Positions 1 to 5,808 of a DNA stretch of 6,383 nt are shown here, in pieces. Every line of letters begins with the position of its first letter. Position 1 is the stretch's first letter. The DNA lies in assembly GCA_013329085.1 (NCBI GenBank), contig DUKX01000141.1, forward strand, positions 1 through 6,383, read 5' to 3'. The stretch is from Methanofastidiosum sp. GTDB lineage: Archaea; Methanobacteriota_B; Thermococci; Methanofastidiosales; Methanofastidiosaceae. The notes below the pieces were generated by a model. That model was not told the DNA's origin. It made no database searches and worked only from the letters and a program-made list of their open reading frames with translations. Made by a program: the position numbers and the translations under genes.

Positions 1-434
1 ATGTATATGCAGATAAAGCTAGGACTGTAGAAATTCTTAACAATCTAATAGATAACGCAATTAAATATACAGATAAAGGTAGTATTACAATAAAGAGTGA
101 GTATAATGAGGATTTTGTAACTGTAAGTATAAAAGATACAGGTAAGGGAATACCTAAAGAGGAGATTCCAAAATTGGGACAGAAATTTCATAGGGTAGAA
201 AACTATTTAGAAAGTAATAAACGATTAGATATTGTAAGGCCTGGTGGAACGGGATTAGGTCTTTATGTTACATTTAAACTTGTAGAGCTTATGGGAGGTA
301 AGATATCAGTTAAAAGTGAAATCAATGTAGGAAGTGAATTTGTATTTACTCTTCCAGTATTTAAGGGTGAGAATGAAACTAAAAAAGGAGAAGATAGTAA
401 GAATATGTTTGAGAAATTAGGGTTGAAACATTAA
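1..434 (+). CDS. Sensor histidine kinase, C-terminal ATPase domain (5' partial)
   Basis: This is the 3' end of a two-component sensor kinase; the reading frame is open from base 3 and the start lies outside the window. The translation carries the HATPase_c boxes in order: an N box (EILNNLIDNAIKYT, bases about 30-71), the G1 box DTGKGIP (135-155), an F-box-like stretch (KLGQKFHRVEN) and the G2 box GGTGLGLYV (243-269), followed by the closing beta strands ending FVFTLPVF. These bind ATP for autophosphorylation of a histidine in the dimerisation domain upstream, which is not visible. A charged tail of about 23 residues follows the domain (KGENETKKGEDS...). The sensor domain, partner regulator and signal cannot be seen. 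A T-rich stretch follows the stop. The family call is secure; the kinase's specificity is unknown. Confidence 0.93.
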   Translation, partial: VYADKARTVEILNNLIDNAIKYTDKGSITIKSEYNEDFVTVSIKDTGKGIPKEEIPKLGQKFHRVENYLESNKRLDIVRPGGTGLGLYVTFKLVELMGGKISVKSEINVGSEFVFTLPVFKGENETKKGEDSKNMFEKLGLKH

Positions 435-450
435 TTTGTTTGTTTTTTTG

Positions 451-640
451 TGTACCACATTGGTGTTTTACTTTCGAACCAACAAGTCTTAAAAACATCT
501 CTTTTTTGACATTTTTTATTCACTAGGCCTTACTTTTGATAACTTCATTTTTAAAGGTCAGAATGGCTTAGCCTCTATGAACATTCTTGAGTATAGTGAA
601 TAGGTCTTGTTGGAACAGATAAGTTAAAAATGGTGGGACA
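451..640. mobile_element. IS-derived relic or MITE-like element with imperfect terminal inverted repeats
   Basis: The left end (451-491, beginning TGTACCACATT, ending CCAACAAGTCTTA) is an imperfect inverted copy of the right end (601-640). Read on the minus strand, the right end begins TGTCCCACCATT and ends CCAACAAGACCTA. The inner 16-base blocks match at 12 of 16 positions, and the outer TGT-CCAC tips also match. Ends of the TGT...ACA form with an inner ACAAG block resemble IS3/IS481-type transposon ends in style, which is inference. Only about 110 bp lie between the ends, too little for a transposase, so this would be an internally deleted copy. No clear target-site duplication is visible (ttttg to the left, tatat to the right). 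The right end recurs at 5763-5808. Confidence 0.4.
493..603 (+). pseudogene. Possible transposase C-terminal remnant inside the IS-like relic
   Basis: Between a stop at 490-492 and a TAG at 601-603 there is an open stretch of 36 codons with no usable start. It includes LGLTFDNF and ends NGLASMNILEYSE. The ending is reminiscent of the last residues of DDE transposases of IS3/IS481 type, which often finish with an NG-TP-E-L pattern just inside the right inverted repeat. Its stop codon lies at the inner edge of the repeat, as expected for such elements. In the second repeat copy only the last few codons' worth of sequence (bases 5763-5770) is similar. The match is weak and from memory of the family; it could be chance. 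Confidence 0.22.
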
Positions 641-642
641 TA
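593..642 (+). repeat. Dispersed repeat, copy 1 (IS right-end-like)
   Basis: Two blocks are shared with 5763-5808 in the same orientation. The first is 23 bp (593-615, ATAGTGAATAGGTCTTGTTG...) with one mismatch. The second is 16 bp (627-642, AAAATGGTGGGACATA) and identical. The gap between blocks is 11 bp here and 7 bp in copy 2. Such blockwise conservation with a variable spacer suits a transposon end rather than a recent duplication. It lies between the histidine kinase and proS. Confidence 0.75.
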
Positions 643-715
643 TATATCTGGAACCTAAAATTAGACAAAAGAGACAGTATAAAAAGGGAGATGAAGTGTC
701 TTATTTGAAAAAAGT

Positions 716-744
716 TTGCTATTTACTTAGTGTGATAATATAAT
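716..744 (+). promoter_or_regulatory. Predicted proS promoter (-35 TTGCTA, -10 TATAAT)
   Basis: TTGCTA (716-721) and a consensus TATAAT (739-744) are separated by exactly 17 bp, the optimal sigma-70 spacing. Transcription would start near 751, giving a leader of about 24 nt to the proS ATG at 775. A second TATAAT lies at 753-758, inside a 12-base direct repeat; if used it would give a nearly leaderless message. The promoter sits downstream of the IS-like relic, so proS does not appear to depend on the kinase gene's transcript. Confidence 0.6.
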
Positions 745-759
745 ACCGATAATATAATA
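734..759 (+). repeat. Tandem 12-bp direct repeat carrying two -10-like boxes
   Basis: GATAATATAATA occurs at 734-745 and again at 748-759, separated by two bases. Each copy contains TATAAT. The duplication creates two alternative -10 elements 14 bp apart just upstream of proS. It may offer alternative start sites or simply reflect slippage in AT-rich DNA. Confidence 0.6.
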
Positions 760-763
760 TAAA

Positions 764-780
764 TTCCATTTAAAATGGAA
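764..780. promoter_or_regulatory. Perfect 17-bp palindrome overlapping the proS start codon
   Basis: TTCCATTT (764-771) and AAATGGAA (773-780) are exact inverted repeats around a single central A. The right arm contains the ATG (775-777). In DNA this could be an operator bound by a dimeric regulator between promoter and gene. In RNA a hairpin is unlikely with so short a loop unless the inner AT pairs open. No Shine-Dalgarno motif accompanies it. The symmetry is directly visible; the regulatory role is inference. Confidence 0.4.
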
Positions 781-2085
781 AAAGGAAATGAAGAGAGTAT
801 TCAGTTTAGAAATGAATTCTCAAGTGGAATAGAGACATTTAAAGATGTAAGTAAAGAGCAAGAATCTCAAAATGCAAGATTGCTAATAAAGGCAGGGTTC
901 ATAAATCCGGAGTTGGCTGGAGTTTATACATATACAAGACTGGGTTATGAAGTTCTAAAAAACATTGAAGATTTAACTAGAGAACATATGAGTAAATGGG
1001 GGGGGGAAATTCTTATGCCCTCACTTCAACCAGTTGAAAACTGGGAAACTACAAATAGGTTAGAAAAAATGTCTTCTCTCTTTGAAGTAAGGGGTGCTAA
1101 TGAGATCTCCCGAAAACTTAATTCATCAAGATATATACTTGGACCAACTCATGAGGAAATAGTTACTCCTTTAGCAAAAAGATATATTAAGAGTTATCGA
1201 GATTTGCCTTTGGTTTTATATCAAATTCAGACTAAATTTAGAAATGAGGCAAGACCAAAGTCAGGTTTGTTAAGAAGTAGAGAGTTTAGAATGAAGGACC
1301 TCTATTCTTTCCATGAAAATGAGGAGAATCTCTTAGAGTTTTATGAAATAATGAAAAGAGAGTATATGTTACTGTTTGAAGATTTGGGTTTGGCAGAGGA
1401 CACTTTTTTAACCTTAGCTGAGGGTGGAGATTTTACGAAAGAATTCTCTCACGAATTTCAGACACTAATCCCGCAGGGGGAAGACACAATATACTTAGAC
1501 AGGGAAAATAGGATTGCTTATAACAAGGAGATAGTTAATAGAGAAAATGAAGAACGACTAGGAGTACAATTTGATGAATTTGAGCAGGTATCTGCATCGG
1601 AAGTTGGAAATATTTTTCCTCTAAATTTAAAATTCTCAGACCCATTCGGATTGACTTATACAACGAAAGAGGGAACAGTAAAGCCTGTATATATGGGTTG
1701 CTATGGTTTAGGAACTTCACGTTTGATGGGGGTTATAGCAGAAAAATTTGCTGACGAGAAAGGTTTAGTTTGGCCAGAAAAAATTTCTCCTGCGAAATTT
1801 CATATTGTAACAATGAGTAAAGATAGGGAAGGAGAAGTTTACAAATTATCTAAGAAGCTCTTTGACTTAGTAGGAAAGGATGCTTTGTGGGATAGGAGAA
1901 CTAATGTTAGCGTAGGAGAGAAATTAAAAGATGCTGACTTAATAGGTTGTCCTTATAGAATAGTTATTTCTCCCAAGAGTATTGAAAGAGGAGGGGTAGA
2001 AGTAAAAGCGAGAACCTTAGAAAAAGAAGAATATATATCAATAGAGCAATTGATTAACAAATACGGAGGGATTAGGAAAGAATAG
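775..2085 (+). CDS. proS: Prolyl-tRNA synthetase, short form without INS editing domain
   Basis: This cytoplasmic enzyme attaches proline to tRNA-Pro using ATP. Class II synthetase signatures are in order over 436 residues: a motif 1 region (GGEILMPSLQP, 76-86), the proline-site loop GPTHEE (123-128), motif 2 (FRNEARP...REFRMKD, 155-175), SHEF (225-228), motif 3 (GLGTSRLMGVIAE, 311-323) and a C-terminal anticodon-binding domain from about 340. Standard bacterial ProRS is about 570 residues, with an inserted domain of roughly 180 residues between motifs 2 and 3 that hydrolyses Ala-tRNA-Pro. Here only about 135 residues separate these motifs, so that domain is absent, as in mitochondrial, alphaproteobacterial and many CPR forms. 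ATG 775 is the first start after an in-frame stop at 760-762. An inner ATG at 788 has AAGGA placed too close to serve well. A run of nine G (998-1006) lies in codons 75-78. The gene is convergent with the ABC permease gene, 23 bp away. Confidence 0.95.
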   Translation: MEKGNEESIQFRNEFSSGIETFKDVSKEQESQNARLLIKAGFINPELAGVYTYTRLGYEVLKNIEDLTREHMSKWGGEILMPSLQPVENWETTNRLEKMSSLFEVRGANEISRKLNSSRYILGPTHEEIVTPLAKRYIKSYRDLPLVLYQIQTKFRNEARPKSGLLRSREFRMKDLYSFHENEENLLEFYEIMKREYMLLFEDLGLAEDTFLTLAEGGDFTKEFSHEFQTLIPQGEDTIYLDRENRIAYNKEIVNRENEERLGVQFDEFEQVSASEVGNIFPLNLKFSDPFGLTYTTKEGTVKPVYMGCYGLGTSRLMGVIAEKFADEKGLVWPEKISPAKFHIVTMSKDREGEVYKLSKKLFDLVGKDALWDRRTNVSVGEKLKDADLIGCPYRIVISPKSIERGGVEVKARTLEKEEYISIEQLINKYGGIRKE

Positions 2086-2108
2086 ATTTCTTAATATAAA
2101 TACGGTTC

Positions 2109-2849
2109 TCAATATCCCTTCCAGTGTATGAATTTTTTCTCTAATACATTCAAGATTTTGTTTCCAAAGTATCCAAACATTCCCACAATTATTATTATTG
2201 AAAAAACCTCTTTCGTATTAAAGATCATATAAGAATCAATAATTCTTCCTCCTAAGCCACTATGTCCGATGAGCATTTCAGAACCTATTGTTACTATAAA
2301 CGCTATACTAAATCCCATTTTAATCCCTGCAAAAATATTTGGTAAAATGGATGGCAAGAGAATTAACCAAAATTCTCTAATTTTGTCTATTTTATACAAT
2401 TTCCCTATTTCAGAAAAACTAGCTTTATTGTATTTAATTCCATAGGCGGAATTTATAAAAACATAGACGAACACAGAGAAAGAAATTACAGAGAAAGAAG
2501 CGAGAGGTCCTATTCCAAAAAAGAGAACAGAAAGAGGTATTAATAGTAAAGATGGTAAAGATCGAAAGAAATCTAGTGGAAGTTCTAAAACTCTGTATAA
2601 TTTTTTGTAGTAACCTCCAATAATACCCAATAATACACCTAGGAATGATCCAACAAGGAAAGACAACAAAGTAGAAGTTATTGTCTGCAATAGGGGTTTG
2701 TAGAAAATTTGGGTTGTAAAAAAGCCTTGATAAATATATAGAAAAACCTGATGAGGATGTGGAAGGAGTAAGCTATTTATTATGTTAGAATAACTTAACA
2801 AAGCCCATATTGAGACTAAAAAAACAAAGGTAAATAGAAAATACTTCAT
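2109..2849 (-). CDS. ABC transporter permease, nitrate/sulfonate/taurine (SsuC/TauC-like) family
   Basis: This is the membrane channel subunit of the importer encoded by the three-gene minus-strand operon. The 246 residues are strongly hydrophobic, with about six helices (near 3-25, 55-80, 95-112, 115-135, 170-195, 213-232). The conserved cytoplasmic coupling loop that touches the ATPase is visible as SEIGKLYKIDK...LLPSILPNIFAGIKMG (146-179); its LP...LP..F.GIK pattern is typical of this family, although the EAA core has become SEI. It is followed by GSEMLIGHSGLGGRI (189-203), which matches the family's E-x-G-GLG end. Length fits the usual 240-270. Its ATG overlaps the TGA of the ATPase gene (ATGA), so translation is probably coupled. 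There is no Shine-Dalgarno motif. The substrate is not determinable; relatives carry taurine, alkanesulfonates, nitrate or thiamine pyrimidine precursors. Confidence 0.9.
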   Translation of the reverse strand: MKYFLFTFVFLVSIWALLSYSNIINSLLLPHPHQVFLYIYQGFFTTQIFYKPLLQTITSTLLSFLVGSFLGVLLGIIGGYYKKLYRVLELPLDFFRSLPSLLLIPLSVLFFGIGPLASFSVISFSVFVYVFINSAYGIKYNKASFSEIGKLYKIDKIREFWLILLPSILPNIFAGIKMGFSIAFIVTIGSEMLIGHSGLGGRIIDSYMIFNTKEVFSIIIIVGMFGYFGNKILNVLEKKFIHWKGY

Positions 2850-3601
2850 ATGATGTATTGCTTCAATAATTTAATGCAAGAGGATTTCACCTCATTGAAT
2901 TTTAGAGAACTGAGCAATTCCGGGTTTCTCTTGGATCGATTAAAGGGTATTAAAACTCTTCCAATTATTTTGGCAGGTTTATCTCCAAGGATTATTAATT
3001 CATCTGCAAAAATAATTGCTTCATCTATTGTATGGGATACAAATATTGTAACGGGAAGATTTTTTCTAGCAGCTAAATTAAAAAGTATTCTTGTCCTATT
3101 AAGATAATCTAAGTTGGAAAAGGGTTCATCTAATAGTAATAAATCAGGAGAGTCTATGATGGATCTTAAAAAGACCAATAATTGACACTGTCCTGTACTT
3201 AATTGGTAAGGATATGAATTTAATGGTATATCTAAATTGAAATCTGTTAATAATTTAGTTACCAATCTTTGAGAGATTTCCCTATCAGTGCTTTTTATTT
3301 TTAATGGAAAGATGATATTTTCAAAAGAAGTCATCCAAGGAAAGAGAAATTTGTAAGGATTTTGAAAAGCGTAGCCGAAACCAACATTGTCTTTAATAGG
3401 GGAATCTTTAAAAGTTATATTCCCTGTATAGGATTGATCTAGACCCGATATTATACGCAATAGAGTTGTTTTACCACATCCATTTGGACCGAAGATAGCA
3501 GTATTCTTTTTTTGAAGTGTTAAATCAAATTCGTTAAAAATAATTTCCCCTTTACCAAAGTCTTTTTTAAGATTGGAAATTTTTAAAATAGAGGAATTCA
3601 T
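2846..3601 (-). CDS. ABC transporter ATP-binding protein (SsuB/TauB-like)
   Basis: This is the cytoplasmic ATPase that powers the importer. All motifs are present in 251 residues: Walker A GPNGCGKTT (38-46), Q-loop glutamine 80 in AFQNP, signature LSTGQ (134-138), Walker B LLLLDEP (154-160) with the catalytic Glu159, D-loop SNLD (162-165) and switch His190 in VSH. The signature differs from the usual LSGGQ by a Thr, and the next residues (CQLLVFLRSI) lack the common Q-R-V-A pattern. The enzyme should still be active because every catalytic residue is kept. Its start codon overlaps the stop of the binding-protein gene (TAATG) and its stop overlaps the permease start (ATGA), so this is the middle gene of a tight operon. 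There is no Shine-Dalgarno motif, consistent with coupled translation. Confidence 0.93.
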   Translation of the reverse strand: MNSSILKISNLKKDFGKGEIIFNEFDLTLQKKNTAIFGPNGCGKTTLLRIISGLDQSYTGNITFKDSPIKDNVGFGYAFQNPYKFLFPWMTSFENIIFPLKIKSTDREISQRLVTKLLTDFNLDIPLNSYPYQLSTGQCQLLVFLRSIIDSPDLLLLDEPFSNLDYLNRTRILFNLAARKNLPVTIFVSHTIDEAIIFADELIILGDKPAKIIGRVLIPFNRSKRNPELLSSLKFNEVKSSCIKLLKQYII

Positions 3602-4605
3602 TATTCTTGAATCAGGAGTAGATTTGAAACATCAATATTGTTTGTTAGTATACCGACATCTTTGTATATATTAGCTATTTTTTGTAAAGACTCTAAATCA
3701 ACATCCTCATTAGATTTAGTTTTGAAGTAATTACCCATCTCATCGGTCAAATCGGAATCAATATCTGCGTATTTTACAAGTAAATTTTTTGCCTCAATTG
3801 GATTCTCTCTCATATAATCAATTGCTTTATCAAAAGCCCTCAGATATTTATCGAAAAGGATTTGGTTGTTTTCATTTGTAAGGAACTTCGTTGTAACAAC
3901 ACCACCTCCTGACCAAAAGGGATTTAGCACATATTTAGGGCGAGGATTTACAATTAAGAATTTTGAGTTAGTTTGTCTTTGAACAGAGGTTAATTGTGGT
4001 TGAGTTAAGTATATAGCATCAACATTGTTTGAAATAAATGCCTGAGGAAGTAATTCCTTTCCCATTTGCTTTATGGATATATTATTCTCTTTTGGTGAGA
4101 GACCAATTTTTTCCAATACTGTTTTTATAACGAAATAATCCACACTTCCTTCTGGCACTCCTATATTTTTCCCAATTAAATCAGTTATAGTTTTAATGTT
4201 GGAATTTTTGTGTACGAGAATTCCTTCAACAATTTCATCATCATTATCATTAATTCCACCTAGGTGAAAAATTTTTATCTGTCCGGGAGATTGTAATTCA
4301 ATTCCGAATGGAAGAGTTAAGCTAGTTGCAGGAATAATATCGATATCCCCTCTAATCAGAGCGTCCATTTCTTCTTTGTATCCAGATGGAACTAGTGTTA
4401 TATTTAGACCCTCCTCCTCGAAATATCCTTGATCATAAGCAATATACATTGGTAGTTCAGCCATTACCTTTATATAACCCAATTTAAGTTCATCAGAGGT
4501 CGACTCTTTGACAAAAGTGTTTCGGAAGATAAGAAAAGATATAGTAAGAAGTAAAATGAAAAAAATGAAAATAAATATTGAAGGAATTTGTTGTAATTTC
4601 TGCAT
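3601..4605 (-). CDS. ABC transporter substrate-binding protein (NMT1/THI5-, SsuA-like), membrane-anchored
   Basis: This is the extracytoplasmic capture subunit, first gene of the operon. Residues 8-27 form one very hydrophobic segment after a short N-terminus with a single Lys. There is no lipobox cysteine, so it is either a cleaved signal or, more likely here, an uncleaved membrane anchor. The mature part starts like the family, with LKLGYIKVMAELPMYIAYDQGYFEEEGLNITLV (an L-GY-----LP-YIA---GYF--EGL pattern). Next come the G-IDI-----L region, a second-lobe stretch (DLIGKNIGVPEGS) and a hinge-like NVDAIYLTQP. Length (334) fits family norms of about 310-340. This fold binds thiamine pyrimidine precursors, sulfonates, taurine or nitrate; no residue set here identifies which. 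It is transcribed divergently from the radical SAM gene across 49 bp. Confidence 0.88.
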   Translation of the reverse strand: MQKLQQIPSIFIFIFFILLLTISFLIFRNTFVKESTSDELKLGYIKVMAELPMYIAYDQGYFEEEGLNITLVPSGYKEEMDALIRGDIDIIPATSLTLPFGIELQSPGQIKIFHLGGINDNDDEIVEGILVHKNSNIKTITDLIGKNIGVPEGSVDYFVIKTVLEKIGLSPKENNISIKQMGKELLPQAFISNNVDAIYLTQPQLTSVQRQTNSKFLIVNPRPKYVLNPFWSGGGVVTTKFLTNENNQILFDKYLRAFDKAIDYMRENPIEAKNLLVKYADIDSDLTDEMGNYFKTKSNEDVDLESLQKIANIYKDVGILTNNIDVSNLLLIQE

Positions 4606-4654
4606 GTTTTTATTATTATGATAATAAAATACTTCAATTATAATACTTAATAAT
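4606..4654. promoter_or_regulatory. Divergent promoter region between the ABC operon and the radical SAM gene
   Basis: Only 49 bp separate the two start codons. ATTATAAT (4637-4644) is its own reverse complement and supplies a consensus TATAAT on the plus strand (4639-4644) and another on the minus strand (4642-4637). The plus-strand message would start near 4651, making the radical SAM mRNA leaderless or nearly so. The minus-strand message would start near 4630 with a leader of about 25 nt. No good -35 hexamer is visible in either direction (TTATGA, 17 bp upstream, for the plus strand), so an activator or extended contacts may be needed. Confidence 0.5.
4608..4629. repeat. 9+9 inverted repeat in the divergent promoter
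   Basis: TTTTATTAT (4608-4616) and ATAATAAAA (4621-4629) are perfect inverted repeats with a 4-base spacer (TATG). The site lies just upstream of the plus-strand -10 and inside the predicted leader of the minus-strand operon. It is well placed to act as an operator for both directions, or as a weak hairpin in the importer mRNA. All arm bases are A or T, so chance symmetry is more likely than usual. Confidence 0.4.
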
Positions 4655-5707
4655 ATGTCTGAAAGTCAAGCTGAATACTCAACATCCACGTCGTGTCCCC
4701 ATATAAGATTTGTAGTAACTCCAAATTGCAATCTTTTCTGTAAAGAGTGTCAACCAGGAGGTGAAGCGTTTACAAGACACTGTTATTTTTCTGAGAGCAA
4801 TAAGGAGTTAATATCTCCAAAGGAGATAAACCTTCTTGCTAAAATAGCTTTAGAAATAGGATTTTCTCCAATAAAAATCACAGGTGGAGAGCCTTTAACA
4901 AGGCCAGATATTCACAAAATAGTTTCAGCATGTAAAGAAATCCCTAAATCAATAGTAAATCTAGGTACTAATGGATTATTCTTAGATGAGTTTGCTGAAA
5001 AGTTATCCAAGGCTCGATTGGACTCTCTTAATGTTGGGGTGAATTCTTTAAACAGGAAGAGATACGAAGAAGATACAGGGGTAGATGGGTTGCCACGTGT
5101 TTTGAGAGGACTAAAAAAGGCAAGAGAGTTTAAAATTTCTACTAATATAAATTTAGTTCTGATGAAGCAAAATTTTTCAGAAATAAATGACTTCATTAAA
5201 TTAGCAAAAGAGTATGGTCTTGATATAAGAGTTTTACCTCTCAGTAATTTGGGGGATTATAATTACTGGTCTGAACATTATATCCCTACGTCTGATTTAG
5301 AAAAGTATCTGATTAGTAAATATGGAACTAAGTCAAAAATTGTAAAGCCTTGGTCTGGACTGGGAAGTCCTATGAGTACTTTTTCTATAGATAATGTAAG
5401 AGTGAGAATTATCAATCCTGAAAATGGAGTTTATTATGCAAAGTTCTGTGAAAACAATGAATGTGGTAATTATCCCTGTACAGATGGGGTATGGGCTCTG
5501 AGGATTGAAGCAAATGGTCTCTCTAAATACTGTTTCTATCCTAAAAGTGGAAGGGAGAGTTATGATTATCTTGAAGCTCTAAGAGAGGGGAAGATAAAAG
5601 AAATTAAAAAGAGGATGAAAGAAGATTATGAATTATTGAATTCCGCAGAAATAGCTAAAACATGGAATGAAAAAGTAGAGAGAGATAAGAGTTTGAGACA
5701 AAAATAG
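4655..5707 (+). CDS. MoaA-like radical SAM enzyme with C-terminal cysteine cluster, substrate unknown
   Basis: This is a cytoplasmic iron-sulfur enzyme expected to cleave S-adenosylmethionine and start radical chemistry. The SAM-cluster motif is CNLFCKEC (Cys25, Cys29, Cys32; CX3CX2C). GGEP (77-80) in ITGGEPLTRPD binds the SAM amino group and is close to the MoaA form, as are LGTNG and LDSLNVGVNSLNRKRYEEDTG. The C-terminal part has Cys265, 270, 275 and 293 (CX4CX4CX17C) around LRIEANGLSKYCFYP, which resembles the auxiliary-cluster segment of MoaA/twitch proteins. Two points argue against true MoaA (GTP 3',8-cyclase): MoaA has CX2CX13C and ends in Gly-Gly, whereas this protein has a different spacing and ends SLRQK. 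No other molybdopterin gene is in view. The product is therefore unknown. An in-frame stop at 4625-4627 limits the start; there is no Shine-Dalgarno motif and the leader is probably only a few bases. The gene is divergent from the importer operon. Confidence 0.85.
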   Translation: MSESQAEYSTSTSCPHIRFVVTPNCNLFCKECQPGGEAFTRHCYFSESNKELISPKEINLLAKIALEIGFSPIKITGGEPLTRPDIHKIVSACKEIPKSIVNLGTNGLFLDEFAEKLSKARLDSLNVGVNSLNRKRYEEDTGVDGLPRVLRGLKKAREFKISTNINLVLMKQNFSEINDFIKLAKEYGLDIRVLPLSNLGDYNYWSEHYIPTSDLEKYLISKYGTKSKIVKPWSGLGSPMSTFSIDNVRVRIINPENGVYYAKFCENNECGNYPCTDGVWALRIEANGLSKYCFYPKSGRESYDYLEALREGKIKEIKKRMKEDYELLNSAEIAKTWNEKVERDKSLRQK

Positions 5708-5717
5708 TTTCATATTT

Positions 5718-5744
5718 ACATATATCATCATATGTGTTTCTTTG
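5718..5744 (+). terminator. Possible weak terminator after the radical SAM gene
   Basis: ACATAT (5718-5723) and ATATGT (5730-5735) form a 6-bp inverted repeat with a 6-base loop. It is followed by GTTTCTTTG, 10 bases after the stop codon. The position and T-rich tail suit an intrinsic terminator, but the stem is short and poor in G and C. Confidence 0.25.
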
Positions 5745-5762
5745 TATAAATGCTTATTAAAC

Positions 5763-5808
5763 ATAGTGTATAGGTCTTGTTGGAATATATTGAAAATGGT
5801 GGGACATA
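5763..5808 (+). repeat. Dispersed repeat, copy 2 (solo IS right-end-like)
   Basis: This is the second copy of the repeat at 593-642, same orientation: 23 bp at 5763-5785 with one mismatch and 16 identical bp at 5793-5808, spaced 7 bp apart instead of 11. No inverted partner is visible to its left, so it stands as a solo end or decayed relic. It lies 55 bp after the radical SAM gene. The sequence after its tip (5807 onward) looks coding and unrelated to the sequence following copy 1. Confidence 0.75.

Noticed and set aside
414..450. AAATTA...TAATTT inverted repeat followed by a T-rich tract at the end of the histidine kinase gene, as a terminator.
   Set aside because: The stem is six A/T pairs only with a 12-base loop, and the T tract is broken by G. 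This is too weak to call.
630..743. A 37-codon plus-strand frame from ATG 630 (MVGHIYLEPK...).
   Set aside because: The start lies inside the IS-end repeat, there is no ribosome binding site, the 3' part overlaps the proS promoter, and the equivalent ATG in repeat copy 2 hits a stop after a few codons.
2074..2108. AAGAA...TTCTT inverted repeat between the convergent proS and permease genes as a shared terminator.
   Set aside because: The stem is only five A/T-rich pairs, without a T tract on either strand.
2649..2657. A further CCAACAAGG match to the IS-end repeat.
   Set aside because: It lies inside the permease coding sequence, is only nine bases long and has no flanking similarity.
2850..3107. 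Plus-strand and other overlapping open frames inside the ABC operon, proS and the radical SAM gene.
   Set aside because: They run opposite to or out of frame with well-supported genes and show no domain signatures.
4655..5707. Calling the radical SAM protein moaA (GTP 3',8-cyclase).
   Set aside because: The auxiliary cysteine spacing differs, the C-terminal Gly-Gly is missing and no molybdopterin genes are nearby.
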